Shown piece by piece: positions 1 through 10,585 of a stretch of 64,000 bases of DNA. Both the position numbers and the translations under genes were made by a program. Under the pieces are notes generated by a model. It did not search any database. It was not told the origin of the DNA and saw only the letters and a list, made by a program, of their open reading frames with translations. Position 1 is the stretch's first letter; the number at the start of each line of letters is the position of its first letter. The DNA is from Shewanella litoralis (GTDB lineage Bacteria > Pseudomonadota > Gammaproteobacteria > Enterobacterales > Shewanellaceae), in NCBI RefSeq assembly GCF_009828585.1, contig NZ_WSRZ01000008.1:62001-126000 (forward strand). Direction: 5' to 3'.

Positions 1-31
1 TAAAGTGCAGCCCGCGTTTTTTTAAATACAA

Positions 32-730
32 TTAACGCTGTTTTCTACTTTCATAGGCGTCACACAATAATTGTGCTTTTTCATCGTCATAGTCACGTAG
101 ACCACTCAACACTAACGTTTTCATACCGCTACCAATCACTTTACCTTCACTTTGTAGCTCAAAAGTTAGGGTGACATCACCACGTTTGCCATTAATGACG
201 AGGGCCTGGTCAACGAGATGTAAGCTCATGGTGCTAAAGTCAAAGTGGTCAAGATGGAACGACATGCTCTCGTAAATAACCAATGGTCGGTCTGGGTTAA
301 TCATCACTTGATGTTGCTTCATCATTGGCATCAACACATGGATGAAGTTAAGCCCTGAAAACGCCACATAGCTTTTAATAAATGCCGCGGTTTGTACATC
401 GCACTTGCATACCTCACCTTGGCGTTCAATGTGTAAGTATTCTTTCCCTTTGGTATCGCAAATGCTGAACTTGTCGGTAACGCTTTTATCAAGATGCAGT
501 TCGACATTATCACCCACCATGCCAGCAAACTTAAACTTCATGTTCGCGCTTAAACCGTATTCTGTTAATACCAAGGCAAAGAGTAAGTCGCCAGGCACAC
601 AAAAACGCTTGGCACCGACATCATGGATAGGGTTAAAGTCTTCTGCCACTTTTTTGGCAAAGTCGCTCGCCTGCTGGGCAGAGATAAACACACTTTGATC
701 TTGCTTAGTAAAATAAGGTGATAAAAACAT
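32..730 (-). CDS. DUF3581 family protein
   Basis: This 232-aa protein matches, from memory, the conserved gammaproteobacterial DUF3581 family, which has no established function. The N-terminal half contains a stretch around residues 30-60 (NPIHD, then GAKRFCVPGDLLFAL) that recalls the hot-dog fold of MaoC-like hydratases, where an N-P-I-H-D motif marks the active site. The second half is beta-rich. There is no signal peptide or membrane segment, so it should be cytoplasmic. It stands alone on the minus strand; the gap upstream is over 300 bp. A MaoC-like fold is inference from the NPIHD motif only. Confidence 0.8.
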   Translation of the reverse strand: MFLSPYFTKQDQSVFISAQQASDFAKKVAEDFNPIHDVGAKRFCVPGDLLFALVLTEYGLSANMKFKFAGMVGDNVELHLDKSVTDKFSICDTKGKEYLHIERQGEVCKCDVQTAAFIKSYVAFSGLNFIHVLMPMMKQHQVMINPDRPLVIYESMSFHLDHFDFSTMSLHLVDQALVINGKRGDVTLTFELQSEGKVIGSGMKTLVLSGLRDYDDEKAQLLCDAYESRKQR

Positions 731-1047
731 AAAGAATAATTCTTATTGGTCAGTTGTCTGCTATCGCACAGCGGCGGTTTGTTACTGATTATGCAGCAAT
801 AAACATGCTTTTGGGCAACAATATATTAATAAAATTGCTAATTGAGCCAGAGTGTACTTTAAAACTCACAATAAACTCACCCGATGACTAGGGCCTGTTT
901 CGCACTTAAGGTTAATTTGTCTATAGTTTGTCGATTATGCAGGTATGTTTTGGGATGAACGACAATGAATGCGGTTGCGAAATTATACAAAATTTTATGA
1001 ATCACAGGGATGTTTTTTCATTGATGTAAGGCGCCAAGTGGCAAATT
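731..1047. other. intergenic gap, no gene seen
   Basis: This AT-rich gap separates the DUF3581 gene from the end of the GGDEF gene. It must hold the promoter of the DUF3581 gene. I see no tRNA, convincing terminator or copy of the window's repeat family in it. Confidence 0.5.
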
Positions 1048-2070
1048 TTACCAAAATAAAAAGTTGTGTTTACCGTGCTTTTTGACGCTATACATGGCTT
1101 TGTCCGCTTGCTCGCATACGTTAGCAAACTCATCGAGTTCGTCGAATAAACTGATGCCTATGCTTAAACCGATGTTTATCGTTTCGCCGTCAAGTGTGAG
1201 CGGTTTTCGATATAAGTCCAGTAGTCTTTTTGCCATCTGGGTTAAAACATCAATATCATAACATTGAGTTAAAATGACAAATTCATCACCGCCAAAGCGG
1301 GCAACATGAAAACGATATTGTTTACTTGCAGTATCAGGGGGTGAAAACAGCTGTTGGCATATGCGAGTAAGATCTTTGGCAATATGAATAAGTAAACTGT
1401 CGCCATAACGATGGCCTAAATGGTCGTTAATGACTTTAAAGCCATCAAGATCGATAAAGCACAACGCGCCGAGGTGGTGTTTATCATTATGCTGTTTTTC
1501 TTGTTCAAAGGCCGTTACTAGGGCGGTACGATTGAGCAAGTTAGTGAGCGGGTCCCGGTGAGCCAGTTTGGCTAAATCTTCTTCGTAACGTTTTTCTTTG
1601 GTGACATCAATATGGGTTCCCATAATACGTAATGGCTTGCCATTGATATCATATTCAATGATTCGGCCACGGTCAGATACCCATGACACAGTGCCATCTT
1701 TGTGGATCATGCGATGCACCGCTTCATAGGTTTCAGCTTGGCCTGCGACGTGGCTTTCAAATGCAGCTATCACCCAGTCTTTGTCTTCTGGATGTAAATT
1801 GTTTTTCCAACTGTCGATATGGGCAGGAAGCTCTTGACGAGTAAAGCCGAGTAAATGACCCCATTGTTGGTTAAAAATGGTCAGATTACCGCTAGGAATG
1901 TGTTGCTCCCACAGACATAACCCAGTGCCATCAAGGGCAGCATTGAGTTGCTCATTTACCCGTTTGTTCACTAGGGTAAGGTGGCTGTTCTCACGCTCTA
2001 ATTGCATAATTTTGAGCTTACATTGCTCAAGTTCAAGCTGCAGCGGAGTCATGTTGTCCTGCAATGCCAT
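1048..2070 (-). CDS. PAS-GGDEF diguanylate cyclase
   Basis: This 340-aa soluble protein has three parts. An N-terminal coiled coil (residues about 8-45, rich in Leu, Glu and Gln) is followed by a PAS/PAC sensor domain (about 45-165, with WVSDRGRIIEYD and an RIMGTHIDVT PAC end). The C-terminal GGDEF domain (about 170-340) has an intact active site, ARFGGDEFVIL. It should make cyclic di-GMP from two GTP in response to an unknown signal sensed by the PAS domain. No RxxD inhibitory site is obvious upstream of GGDEF and no EAL domain is present. No transmembrane segment is seen. It is a single gene downstream of, and separated by a terminator from, pntAB. Confidence 0.92.
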   Translation of the reverse strand: MALQDNMTPLQLELEQCKLKIMQLERENSHLTLVNKRVNEQLNAALDGTGLCLWEQHIPSGNLTIFNQQWGHLLGFTRQELPAHIDSWKNNLHPEDKDWVIAAFESHVAGQAETYEAVHRMIHKDGTVSWVSDRGRIIEYDINGKPLRIMGTHIDVTKEKRYEEDLAKLAHRDPLTNLLNRTALVTAFEQEKQHNDKHHLGALCFIDLDGFKVINDHLGHRYGDSLLIHIAKDLTRICQQLFSPPDTASKQYRFHVARFGGDEFVILTQCYDIDVLTQMAKRLLDLYRKPLTLDGETINIGLSIGISLFDELDEFANVCEQADKAMYSVKKHGKHNFLFW

Positions 2071-2125
2071 TGATAACCGATAATCCCTTTAAGTCATATT
2101 TGTCTAGTTTAGCGAATTTTTAGAT

Positions 2126-2156
2126 AAAAAAATACCAGCTAATGAGCTGGTATTTT
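2126..2156 (-). terminator. Rho-independent terminator of pntAB
   Basis: A 12-bp inverted repeat (AAAATACCAGCT at 2129-2140, its complement at 2145-2156, loop AATG) is followed on the minus strand by a run of T. It lies 18 bp after the pntB stop. Confidence 0.85.
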
Positions 2157-2173
2157 AACTGATAATGTATGCG

Positions 2174-3658
2174 TTAAAGTGCTTTTAAAATCGCTTCTAC
2201 GCTGTCTTTGGCATCGCCAAATAACATTTGGGTATTGTCTTTAAAGAACAATGGATTTTGTACACCGGCATAACCGGTATTCATTGAACGTTTAAAGCCA
2301 ATCACGTTTTGTGCTTTCCACACTTCGAGTACTGGCATCCCCGCGATAGGGCTATTTGGATCTTCCATCGCAGCAGGGTTAACCGTATCGTTGGCGCCAA
2401 TCACTAAAACAGTATCGGTATCGCTAAAGTCTTCGTTGATTTCGTCCATTTCGAGCACGATATCGTAAGGCACTTTAGCTTCTGCCAATAGTACGTTCAT
2501 GTGGCCGGGTAAGCGCCCAGCAACAGGGTGAATACCAAAGCGAACCTTAATGCCTAATGCACGTAACTTTTTAGTGATTTCAGCGACTGGATATTGCGCT
2601 TGCGCAACTGCCATACCATAACCTGGGGTGATGATGACTGAGTCCGATGCTTTAAGCATATCAGCGACATCTTCAGCGGTAGTTTCACGATATTCACCCA
2701 CGGTTTCATCACCAGATGATGCAACGCTGTCGTTACCAAAGCCGCCAGCAATCACTGAAATAAACGAGCGGTTCATGGCTTTACACATAATGTAAGACAG
2801 AATCGCACCCGATGAGCCCACAAGTGCGCCCACAACAATCAGTAAGTCATTTGATAGCATGAAGCCCGCTGCTGCTGCGGCCCAACCTGAATATGAGTTC
2901 AGCATTGATACCACTACAGGCATGTCTGCACCGCCAATTGATGCCACTAAGTGCCAGCCAAATGCAAAGGCAATTAAGGTCATTAAAATGAGCGGTGTGA
3001 TTGCGCCGCCGGCTTGAACAAACATCACCATCAAAATGAATGAAACCACTACCGCAAGCAAATTAAGCTTGTGGCGATGCGGTAACATTAACGCTTTTGA
3101 TGAAATCAGTCCGCGTAACTTAGCAAAGGCCACAATAGAACCGGTAAAGGTTACTGCACCGATAAACACGCCTAAAAACACTTCAACTAAGTGAATATTG
3201 AGCATGGCACCGGTTAGGTGTTCGGATTGTTGGGCTGCGTTGGCTTCGATAAATGCCGCTTTTGCCGTGGCAAGTGTGGTATTCAAGTCTTGCCCTAATA
3301 CCAACACGACTTCAGACACTTCATGGGGCTGAATATCAATAAAGCTGTTAAAGCCTACCAATACCGCAGCTAAACCAACAAAGCTGTGCAAAATGGCGAC
3401 CAGCTCAGGCATTTCAGTCATTTCGACTTTCAATGCTAAGCGGATGCCAATAGCACCGCCAATGACCATGGCGAGAATAATCCATTCTACGCCGCTCGTA
3501 GCAGGATTGAGTATGGTGGCCGAAAGGGCAATCGCCATACCAATAATGCCAAATAAATTACCGTTTTTAGCCGTTTCTTGTTTTGACAACCCAGCTAGGC
3601 TGAGAATAAAAAATACCGCGGCAACGATATAAGATGCTGTAACCAGTCCTTGAGACAC
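2174..3658 (-). CDS. pntB: NAD(P) transhydrogenase subunit beta
   Basis: PntB forms the inner-membrane proton channel (domain II) and the NADP(H)-binding domain III of the proton-translocating transhydrogenase, which uses the proton gradient to make NADPH from NADH. The N-terminal two thirds is a series of hydrophobic helices. The C-terminal domain has the conserved NADP site ([51 protein letters not shown]). The start is a GTG with an AGGGG ribosome-binding site 11 bp after pntA. At 494 aa it is longer than the 462 aa of E. coli PntB as I remember it. The extra residues form a hydrophilic insertion at about 108-148, between two membrane helices. Confidence 0.97.
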   Translation of the reverse strand: MSQGLVTASYIVAAVFFILSLAGLSKQETAKNGNLFGIIGMAIALSATILNPATSGVEWIILAMVIGGAIGIRLALKVEMTEMPELVAILHSFVGLAAVLVGFNSFIDIQPHEVSEVVLVLGQDLNTTLATAKAAFIEANAAQQSEHLTGAMLNIHLVEVFLGVFIGAVTFTGSIVAFAKLRGLISSKALMLPHRHKLNLLAVVVSFILMVMFVQAGGAITPLILMTLIAFAFGWHLVASIGGADMPVVVSMLNSYSGWAAAAAGFMLSNDLLIVVGALVGSSGAILSYIMCKAMNRSFISVIAGGFGNDSVASSGDETVGEYRETTAEDVADMLKASDSVIITPGYGMAVAQAQYPVAEITKKLRALGIKVRFGIHPVAGRLPGHMNVLLAEAKVPYDIVLEMDEINEDFSDTDTVLVIGANDTVNPAAMEDPNSPIAGMPVLEVWKAQNVIGFKRSMNTGYAGVQNPLFFKDNTQMLFGDAKDSVEAILKAL

Positions 3659-3669
3659 GATATTACCCC

Positions 3670-5199
3670 TTAATCTTTACGGAACATCTTCAGCATACGC
3701 TGAGTGACGGTAAAGCCGCCAAAGATGTTAATACTGGCGATAAGCACCGCGACAAACGCAAGTGCAGTGACAAGGGCTGAGCCTTGACCTATTTGCAATA
3801 GCGCACCTACCACAATAATGCCGGAAATGGCGTTAGTGACTGACATTAGCGGTGTATGTAACGCATGAGACACGTTCCAAACCACGTAGTAACCTACAAC
3901 GCACGACAAAATAAACACGGTAAAATGTGATAAAAACTCTGCAGGTGCCACAGATGCTACAGCTGCAAAGCCGGCAATCCCCAGCGCCCCTAAGATGTAT
4001 TTAAGCTTTGATGGGGCTTTTTCTACTTTAGCGGCTTTAGGTTCTGCACTCGCTGCTGGTTTGGCTGGCGCTGCTGAAACTGAAATAGCAGGTGGTGGGA
4101 AGGTAATTTCACCGCCACGAGTCACTGTCATGTTACGCATCACCACATCATCAAAATCGAGTACAGCATTACCGTCTTTGGCTTTACACATTAACTTCAT
4201 CAAGTTGACTAGGTTAGTGCCATAAAGTTGTGACGATTGCGCTGGTAAACGACCGGGTAAGTCGGTGTAACCCAATACCTTAACGCCGTTGTCGGTAATA
4301 AAGCGCTCACCTGTGACGGTATATTCACAGTTACCACCTGTTGCAGCCGCTAAATCGACAATCACTGACCCCGGTTTCATGGTGTCTACCATGTCTTTAG
4401 TGATCAGTTTTGGCGCTGGGCGACCAGGAATAAGCGCGGTAGTGATAATAATGTCGACTTCTTTCGCTTGCTCGGCAAATAACGCCATTTCAGCGGCAAT
4501 AAATTCATCTGACATGACTTTGGCGTAACCGTCAGATGAACCGCCTTCTTTGTTTTCGAACTCAAGCTTTAAGAAGCTGCCGCCCATTGACTCAATTTGT
4601 TCAGCGACTTCTAAACGAGTGTCAAATGCGCGTACGATGGCGCCTAATGAGCCTGCTGTGCCAATCGCGGCAAGCCCGGCTACACCAGCACCAATAACCA
4701 ACACTTTGGCTGGTGGCACTTTACCTGCAGCAGTAATTTGCCCGGTAAAGAAACGACCAAATTCGTGTGCGGCTTCAATCACCGCGCGATAACCACCAAT
4801 GTTGGCCATTGACGATAATGCGTCTAGTGATTGGGCGCGTGAAATACGCGGCACCATGTCCATTGCCATTACGGTAATGTTTTGACTTGAAAGTTTTTCA
4901 ACTAGCTCTGGATTTTGCGCTGGCCAAATAAAACTGACCAAAGTGGTGCCCGATTTCATTTTTGCTATTTCTTCATCGGACGGTGCATTCACTTTAAAAA
5001 TAAAGTCTGCTTGATACACATCGTCGACTACATCAGCCCCAGCGGCTTCAAATGCAGCATTATCAAAGCTCGACTTTACACCTGCCTGTGCTTCGACTGC
5101 CACACTAAAGCCGAGCTTTTTTAGCTGTACCACAGTGGCTGGAGTCGCCGCGACTCGAGTTTCACCTTCGATACTTTCTCTCGGTATTCCAATCTGCAT
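3670..5199 (-). CDS. pntA: NAD(P) transhydrogenase subunit alpha
   Basis: PntA carries the NAD(H)-binding domain I and the first membrane helices of the transhydrogenase. Residues 1-380 hold the alanine-dehydrogenase-like fold with the NAD-binding stretch [23 protein letters not shown] and the RxxD/Q loop region. A low-complexity Ala/Pro/Lys linker (about 375-400) leads to four predicted membrane helices at 403-500. The length, 509 aa, is normal for the family. The ATG is preceded by AGGAAACAG. It heads the pntAB operon and is divergent from cysJ, whose product consumes NADPH, so the neighbourhood makes metabolic sense. Confidence 0.97.
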   Translation of the reverse strand: MQIGIPRESIEGETRVAATPATVVQLKKLGFSVAVEAQAGVKSSFDNAAFEAAGADVVDDVYQADFIFKVNAPSDEEIAKMKSGTTLVSFIWPAQNPELVEKLSSQNITVMAMDMVPRISRAQSLDALSSMANIGGYRAVIEAAHEFGRFFTGQITAAGKVPPAKVLVIGAGVAGLAAIGTAGSLGAIVRAFDTRLEVAEQIESMGGSFLKLEFENKEGGSSDGYAKVMSDEFIAAEMALFAEQAKEVDIIITTALIPGRPAPKLITKDMVDTMKPGSVIVDLAAATGGNCEYTVTGERFITDNGVKVLGYTDLPGRLPAQSSQLYGTNLVNLMKLMCKAKDGNAVLDFDDVVMRNMTVTRGGEITFPPPAISVSAAPAKPAASAEPKAAKVEKAPSKLKYILGALGIAGFAAVASVAPAEFLSHFTVFILSCVVGYYVVWNVSHALHTPLMSVTNAISGIIVVGALLQIGQGSALVTALAFVAVLIASINIFGGFTVTQRMLKMFRKD

Positions 5200-5663
5200 G
5201 ACTGTTTCCTGATGGTTAATAAAAGACCGTCTATTGCTTTCCCCATCAATAGACCATTGTGTTTGAGTATTACTTGCTTCACATGGGCACTTAGCGGGTA
5301 GAAAAAGTGCAGCATATGACCATTGAAGTCGGGTAAACTATTTAACCAATGGCATTGCTATGACATCGCGATATCATATTCATATGTCGTTTTACTCAGA
5401 GAACAATCAACCTGATAGTTTTTCATTAGTTAATTGGACCTCCTAGCTTGCGACATGAGGCGTGTTCGGTACAAGTGCCTTTAGGCTAATTCCTTGGTTT
5501 TAAATTGAGGTAATTTAAAAACTTTTAACTCCGCCACACTTTTGTAGCTTAAAAAAACACCTTTGCATATTCCTAAATGGAATAAAAAATTATCTTTTAT
5601 TCTTTTTTGGTTTTCGAACCTAGTAGTAAGCTAGCTCACATTACACTGTTATAAGGCCGTCTT
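5200..5663. promoter_or_regulatory. divergent pntA / cysJ promoter region
   Basis: This 464-bp gap must contain the promoters of pntAB (minus) and cysJIH (plus). The last 120 bp are AT-rich with TTATCTTTTATTC-type tracts (about 5590-5610), which resemble the loose T/A-rich sites bound by the LysR regulator CysB. CysB control is inference from the genes; its sites are too degenerate to call with confidence. No credible ORF is present. Confidence 0.5.
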
Positions 5664-7454
5664 ATGTTGTTAAAAGAACTTTCAGCGCTAGCATCGCCAT
5701 TGTCTCAAGGGCAAGTCGACAAGCTAAAACAATTCACATCAGAATTATCGTCTGTGCAACTTGCATGGGTTAGTGGTTATTTGGCAGCAAGTGCAAGTCA
5801 GGGCCAAACAACAGGTGCGCCAGTTGCAGAGACTTCTGCAGCACAAACAGTGACCATTTTATATGGCAGCCAAACTGGTAATGGCCGTGGTGTTGCTCAG
5901 GCATTAGCCGCTAAAGCACAGGCACAAGGTTATGCTGTTAACTTAACCTCAATGGGCGAATACAATGTTCGCCAATTGAAGCAAGAAACAGTGTTACTGC
6001 TTGTTGTCAGTACCCACGGCGAAGGTGAAGCACCAGATGATGCCATTGAACTGCATAAGTTTTTAGCCTCAAAGCGCGCGCCTAAATTAGATAACCTACA
6101 TTACTCAGTTTTAGCATTAGGCGATTCAAGCTACGAGTTCTTTTGCCAAACTGGTAAAGACTTTGATGCGCGTTTAAGTGCATTAGGTGCCAAAGCACTT
6201 TTGCCTTTAGTTGAATGCGATGTTGATTACGAAGATGCTGCGGCGCAATGGCAAGACAGTGTCGTCGAAGCGGCTAAGCCACATATTCAAACCTCAGGGG
6301 CTAGCGTAACCGCTATCGGTGCAACGGCTGTAGTCGGTGAAAGCCAATACACCAAGCAAAACCCATATAGCGCTGAAGTGCTTGTAAGCCAAAAAATTAC
6401 CGGCCGAGATTCAGACCGTGACGTACGCCATGTTGAAATTGATTTAGGCGAGTCAGGGCTAACCTATCAAGTAGGTGACGCGTTAGGCGTGTGGTTTAGT
6501 AACAACGAAGCCTTAGTTAATGAAGTGATCAACGGCCTTGGTTTAGATGCTGACGAAAACGTTACTGTATCTAAAGAATCATATTCATTAAAAGCGGCAT
6601 TAACCGACAAAAAAGAACTCACTCAGTTATACCCAGGCCTTGTTAAGTCTTGGGCTGAGTTAACTGGTAATGCAGAACTTGCCGCCATTTGTGAAGACAA
6701 AGAGCAAACCAGACAGTTTATTCTTAAGCATCAGTTAGCCGACTTAGTGGCAGCTTATCCAGTCAAAGTCAGCGCTACGCAACTGGTTGATATGTTACGT
6801 CCATTAACACCACGCTTATACTCTATTGCTTCAAGTCAGGCAGAAGTTGAATCAGAAGTGCATTTAACCGTGGCACTGGTTGAAGATGAACGTCAAGGCC
6901 ATGCACGTTTTGGCGGCGCATCACACTTTTTAGCTTCAGCAGAAGAAGGCCAACAGGTTAACGTTTATGTTGAGCCTAACAACCACTTCCGTTTACCAGA
7001 AAACCCAGAGACACCTGTGATTATGGTTGGCCCTGGTACTGGTGTTGCGCCATTCCGCGCCTTTATGCAACAACGCGCCGCAGACGGTGTGGCGGGCAAC
7101 AGCTGGTTATTCTTTGGTAACCCACACTTTGAACAAGACTTTTTATACCAAGTTGAGTGGCAGCAGTATCTTAAAAACGGTGATTTATCACGTTTAGATG
7201 TGGCTTTCTCGCGCGACCAGGCTCATAAAGTGTATGTGCAGCACCGCATAGCCGAGCAAGCTCAAGCATTATGGCAGTGGCTGCAAGACGGCGCCCATGT
7301 GTATATTTGTGGTGATGCAGAGCGCATGGCCAAAGACGTACATCAAGCATTAGTGAATATTGCGGTTGAACAAGGTGGCTTAAGCGCTGATGACGCCGAA
7401 GCGTACTTTGAAACACTGCGTAGCGAAAAACGTTACCAAAAAGACGTGTATTAA
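5664..7454 (+). CDS. cysJ: sulfite reductase flavoprotein, alpha subunit
   Basis: CysJ passes electrons from NADPH through FAD and FMN to the CysI hemoprotein, which reduces sulfite to sulfide. An N-terminal helical tail precedes a flavodoxin domain (about 60-200) with the FMN loop ILYGSQTGNGRGVAQ and STHGEGEAPDDA. A ferredoxin-reductase-like module follows, with the FAD motif RLYSIASS and NADPH motif MVGPGTGVAPFRAF. It ends in the usual aromatic residue (KDVY). Length 596 aa is typical. It is the first gene of cysJIH; 71 bp separate it from cysI. Confidence 0.98.
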   Translation: MLLKELSALASPLSQGQVDKLKQFTSELSSVQLAWVSGYLAASASQGQTTGAPVAETSAAQTVTILYGSQTGNGRGVAQALAAKAQAQGYAVNLTSMGEYNVRQLKQETVLLLVVSTHGEGEAPDDAIELHKFLASKRAPKLDNLHYSVLALGDSSYEFFCQTGKDFDARLSALGAKALLPLVECDVDYEDAAAQWQDSVVEAAKPHIQTSGASVTAIGATAVVGESQYTKQNPYSAEVLVSQKITGRDSDRDVRHVEIDLGESGLTYQVGDALGVWFSNNEALVNEVINGLGLDADENVTVSKESYSLKAALTDKKELTQLYPGLVKSWAELTGNAELAAICEDKEQTRQFILKHQLADLVAAYPVKVSATQLVDMLRPLTPRLYSIASSQAEVESEVHLTVALVEDERQGHARFGGASHFLASAEEGQQVNVYVEPNNHFRLPENPETPVIMVGPGTGVAPFRAFMQQRAADGVAGNSWLFFGNPHFEQDFLYQVEWQQYLKNGDLSRLDVAFSRDQAHKVYVQHRIAEQAQALWQWLQDGAHVYICGDAERMAKDVHQALVNIAVEQGGLSADDAEAYFETLRSEKRYQKDVY

Positions 7455-7525
7455 ACTCGGTCTAGGTCAGTTTTCAATACCCAATCGCACTAATGAATTG
7501 AACAGAATTAAGAGAGGCCAAGGCC

Positions 7526-9217
7526 ATGAGTGAGCAAAAGTTAGCGTTAAACGAATACTTAAAAATCGACAGCGATTATTTACGCGGCGACATCCAGGGG
7601 GGGTTAGATACCCAAGTGACTGGATCATTTAGCGATGGCGATCAGCAGCTAATTAAATTCCATGGATTTTATCAGCAAGACGACCGTGATTTACGTAATG
7701 AACGTAAAGAGCAAAAGTTAGAGCCATTACATAGCTTTATGCTGCGTGCTCGTGTACCTGGCGGTATTTGTACTCCACAGCAATGGTTAGAAGTTGATAA
7801 AATTTCATCAACATTAACTACCTCTAACAGTATTCGTTTAACCACGCGTCAAACGTTTCAGTATCACGGTATTCCAAAGCGCAACCTTAAGACGCTAATC
7901 CAGGGATTAGATCGCGCTGCGCTAGACTCTATTGCAGCCTGTGGTGACGTAAACCGTAACGTAATGTGTAACCCAAACCCGGTTGAGTCTAAGTTACATG
8001 CGCAGGCTTACGCGGTTGCCAAGCATTTATCTGATCATTTATTACCGCACACTCGTGCCTATGCTGAAATTTGGTTAGATGAAGAAAAGCTATTAGGCAC
8101 TGAAACGGTAGAGCCAGTTTATGGCAAAACCTATTTGCCACGTAAGTTTAAAATGGCAGTTGCGGTTCCACCAGATAATGATGTAGACGTTTACACTAAC
8201 GATCTTGGTTTTATTGCGGTTGCAGAAAACGGCGAATTAGTCGGCTTTAACTTAGTTGCAGGCGGCGGTATGGGCTCTACCCACGGTGAAGTTGAAACCT
8301 TCCCACGTTTAGCGGATGACTTTGGTTTTATTAAAACGGCTGATGTCACCAAGTTTGCTGAAGCGGTCATGACAGTTCAGCGCGACTGGGGTAACCGTGT
8401 TGTGCGTAAACGTGCGCGTTTAAAGTACACCATTGTGGACCATGGCTATGATGCGTTTAAAGCCGAAGTTGAGAAGCGTGCTGGGGTTAAATTTGAGCCT
8501 AAACGTGATGTGATCATTGGCGATCGCGGCGATCGTTATGGCTGGGTTGAAGGCATCGACAATAAATTCCACTTAACGTTATTTATTGAAAGTGGCCGTA
8601 TTAAAGATATGCCAGGTCAAACCTTGCAAACCGGTTTACGTGAAATTGCCAAAATTCACAAAGGCGATTTCCGCATGACATCTAATCAGAACATGATAAT
8701 TGCCGGTGTTGCAGCAGAAGATAAAGCTGAAATCGAAGGTTTAGCACGTAAGCACGGCCTATTAGGCCAGGTGTTAAGTGGCACTCGCGGGCATTCAATT
8801 GCTTGTGTGGCATTACCCACTTGCCCATTAGCGATGGCAGAAGCTGAACGTTATTTCCCTGAGTTTATCGATCACATTGATGGGCTACAGGCTAAGCATG
8901 GCATTAGCGAGCAATCAATTGTGGTGCGCATGACCGGTTGTCCAAACGGCTGTGCTCGTCCATTTGCTGCTGAAATTGGCTTAGTGGGTAAAGCGCCTGG
9001 TCGCTATAACTTGTATTTAGGCGCCAGCTTTGAAGGCACGCGTTTAAACAAAATGCATAAAGAAAACATTCAAGAGGCTGAAATTTTAGCTGAATTGGAT
9101 GCCTTGTTTGGCCGCTACGCCACAGAGCGTGATGCTGGCGAAACCTTTGGTAACTTCACAGTACGCATTGGCGTTGTGAAGGCGGTTAATGACGCCGCTA
9201 AGGATTTTCATGCCTAA
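7526..9217 (+). CDS. cysI: sulfite reductase hemoprotein, beta subunit
   Basis: CysI binds siroheme and a [4Fe-4S] cluster and performs the six-electron reduction of sulfite to sulfide in the cytoplasm. The two cysteine pairs that hold the cluster and bridge to siroheme are visible: CVALPTC at about residue 430 and GCPNGC at about 475. The substrate-binding arginines lie in [14 protein letters not shown]. Length 563 aa is close to the E. coli protein. A GAGAGG ribosome-binding site precedes the ATG. Its stop overlaps the start of cysH by 8 bp, indicating translational coupling. Confidence 0.98.
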   Translation: MSEQKLALNEYLKIDSDYLRGDIQGGLDTQVTGSFSDGDQQLIKFHGFYQQDDRDLRNERKEQKLEPLHSFMLRARVPGGICTPQQWLEVDKISSTLTTSNSIRLTTRQTFQYHGIPKRNLKTLIQGLDRAALDSIAACGDVNRNVMCNPNPVESKLHAQAYAVAKHLSDHLLPHTRAYAEIWLDEEKLLGTETVEPVYGKTYLPRKFKMAVAVPPDNDVDVYTNDLGFIAVAENGELVGFNLVAGGGMGSTHGEVETFPRLADDFGFIKTADVTKFAEAVMTVQRDWGNRVVRKRARLKYTIVDHGYDAFKAEVEKRAGVKFEPKRDVIIGDRGDRYGWVEGIDNKFHLTLFIESGRIKDMPGQTLQTGLREIAKIHKGDFRMTSNQNMIIAGVAAEDKAEIEGLARKHGLLGQVLSGTRGHSIACVALPTCPLAMAEAERYFPEFIDHIDGLQAKHGISEQSIVVRMTGCPNGCARPFAAEIGLVGKAPGRYNLYLGASFEGTRLNKMHKENIQEAEILAELDALFGRYATERDAGETFGNFTVRIGVVKAVNDAAKDFHA

Positions 9218-10001
9218 TGAAGTGGTAACGACTACATCGAAAGATGCAGGCGTCGATCATAGTGTCACTCCCGCTCAACTGCAGGCGTTGTTATCAGCGC
9301 CTAAAGCTGAGCAAGTAGCCGCGCTGGAAAGCATTAACCAGTTTTTAGCAGGGTTAACGGCTCAAGAACGCGTTGCTTGGGGGTTAGCGTATTTACCTGG
9401 GGATCATGCATTATCGTCAAGCTTTGGTATTCAAGGCGCGGTAATGTTGCATATGGTCACCCAAGCGCAAAGTGATATCCCAGTGATTTTAACCGACACT
9501 GGCTATTTGTTTCCTGAGACATACCAGTTTATTGACCAGTTAACCGAGCGTTTAAACCTCAACCTTAAAGTGTACCAGGCTGAGCAAACTCAAGCGTGGC
9601 AAGAAGCGCGTTTTGGTAAGCTTTGGGAGCAGGGGATTGATGGCCTAGAAAAGTATAACCGCATCAATAAAGTTGAGCCTATGCAGCGCGCATTAGCTGA
9701 GCTCAATGTGAACACCTGGTTTGCGGGGTTGCGTCGCAGCCAATCGAGTACACGTGAGGCATTGCCGATTTTAGCCATTAGTGGCAAACGTTTTAAGTTG
9801 CTACCCATCATTGAGTGGAGCAATAAAGACGTGCACATGTATTTAACTGAGCATAATCTGCCGTACCACCCATTGTGGGAACAAGGTTATGTGTCAGTAG
9901 GTGATACCCATTCTAGCAAGCCGTTAGAGTTAGGTATGACAGAAGAAGAAACCCGTTTTAACGGCTTAAAACGCGAATGTGGTTTGCACTTCGATATCTA
10001 G
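9210..10001 (+). CDS. cysH: phosphoadenylyl-sulfate (PAPS) reductase
   Basis: CysH reduces PAPS to sulfite with thioredoxin as electron donor. The PP-loop-like PAPS-binding region ([15 protein letters not shown]), the [11 protein letters not shown] stretch and the C-terminal catalytic cysteine in ECGLHFDI are present. The protein lacks the extra CC pairs that mark iron-sulfur APS reductases, so it should use PAPS. I chose the ATG at 9210, which overlaps the cysI stop by 8 bp, over an in-frame ATG at 9189 that lies deeper inside cysI; the protein is then 263 aa. Confidence 0.95.
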   Translation: MPNEVVTTTSKDAGVDHSVTPAQLQALLSAPKAEQVAALESINQFLAGLTAQERVAWGLAYLPGDHALSSSFGIQGAVMLHMVTQAQSDIPVILTDTGYLFPETYQFIDQLTERLNLNLKVYQAEQTQAWQEARFGKLWEQGIDGLEKYNRINKVEPMQRALAELNVNTWFAGLRRSQSSTREALPILAISGKRFKLLPIIEWSNKDVHMYLTEHNLPYHPLWEQGYVSVGDTHSSKPLELGMTEEETRFNGLKRECGLHFDI

Positions 10002-10043
10002 CTTAACCTCCTTCATCTGCGCGATAGATTATTATCGTGTTAT

Positions 10044-10074
10044 ATCATCCATCTGCAATTTGCAGATGGATGAT
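10044..10074. repeat. perfect palindrome downstream of cysH
   Basis: ATCATCCATCTGCA at 10044-10057 pairs perfectly with its complement at 10061-10074 over a 3-nt loop. There is no T run after it on either side, so it may be a 3-prime stabilising hairpin or an inefficient terminator of cysJIH rather than a classical one. Confidence 0.7.
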
Positions 10075-10109
10075 AATCACATGTTTATCCCCGCTTTTAC
10101 TGCCTGGTA

Positions 10110-10178
10110 ACACCAATCCGCATTAATAAGTGCCCCTCAGAATGCGTCCAGCGGTTTTTGATTAACGCGAAATGGTAA
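10110..10178. repeat. internally deleted copy of the 265-bp inverted-repeat element
   Basis: About 50 bases from 10112 match the left end of the full element at 42288 almost exactly, including AATGCGTCCAGCGGTTTTTG. The sequence then jumps directly to the right terminal repeat (ACGCGAAATGGTA). The whole interior, with both hairpins, is missing. Confidence 0.75.
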
Positions 10179-10381
10179 AATATCCTTTTTTCTCCCGTTA
10201 TTTTTGTCATGCAAAAGTTTGAATTTTTAGCGCAACTTGGCAGAGCGATTATTCAATTTTGCGTCCATATGATTGCGAAAAACCGAGTGTGGGTCTGCGA
10301 AAATAGGGGTAACAATCGCCCACATTCCATATGACGGTTAAGATGAAATAGTCGCGAGCAATAAAAAGGTTAAATTTTATT

Positions 10382-10408
10382 TAAATTTTCATGCAGCAGT
10401 GCCGATAA
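10382..10408 (+). promoter_or_regulatory. predicted FliA (sigma-28) promoter
   Basis: TAAA at 10382-10385, a 15-nt spacer, then GCCGATAA at 10401-10408 match the flagellar sigma-28 consensus in both boxes and in spacing. A start of transcription near 10415 is implied, 410 bp before the next start codon. Whether it drives the downstream gene or a free RNA is unknown. Confidence 0.7.
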
Positions 10409-10553
10409 TAGTCTAGATTAATACGTTCCCGTAGACGGTTTTTGTGGACGTTTTGGGATTGTTTTTGCAATCCACGTACCTTCAAAAGCTTCGCTCGCAT
10501 CCTCGAGCACTTTGATTGACTTGTTAGCGTAATAAGTAATCAATTGAGTTAAT

Positions 10554-10585
10554 CCCGATAACCCAGCTGTACATGGGTTATCGGG
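10554..10585. repeat. strong hairpin in the cysH-10828 gap
   Basis: CCCGATAACCCA at 10554-10565 pairs perfectly with 10574-10585 across an 8-nt loop, and the flanking GTTA/TAAC can extend the stem past a bulge. The sequence after it is not T-rich, so it is not a standard terminator. It lies about 150 bp downstream of the FliA promoter. Confidence 0.7.
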
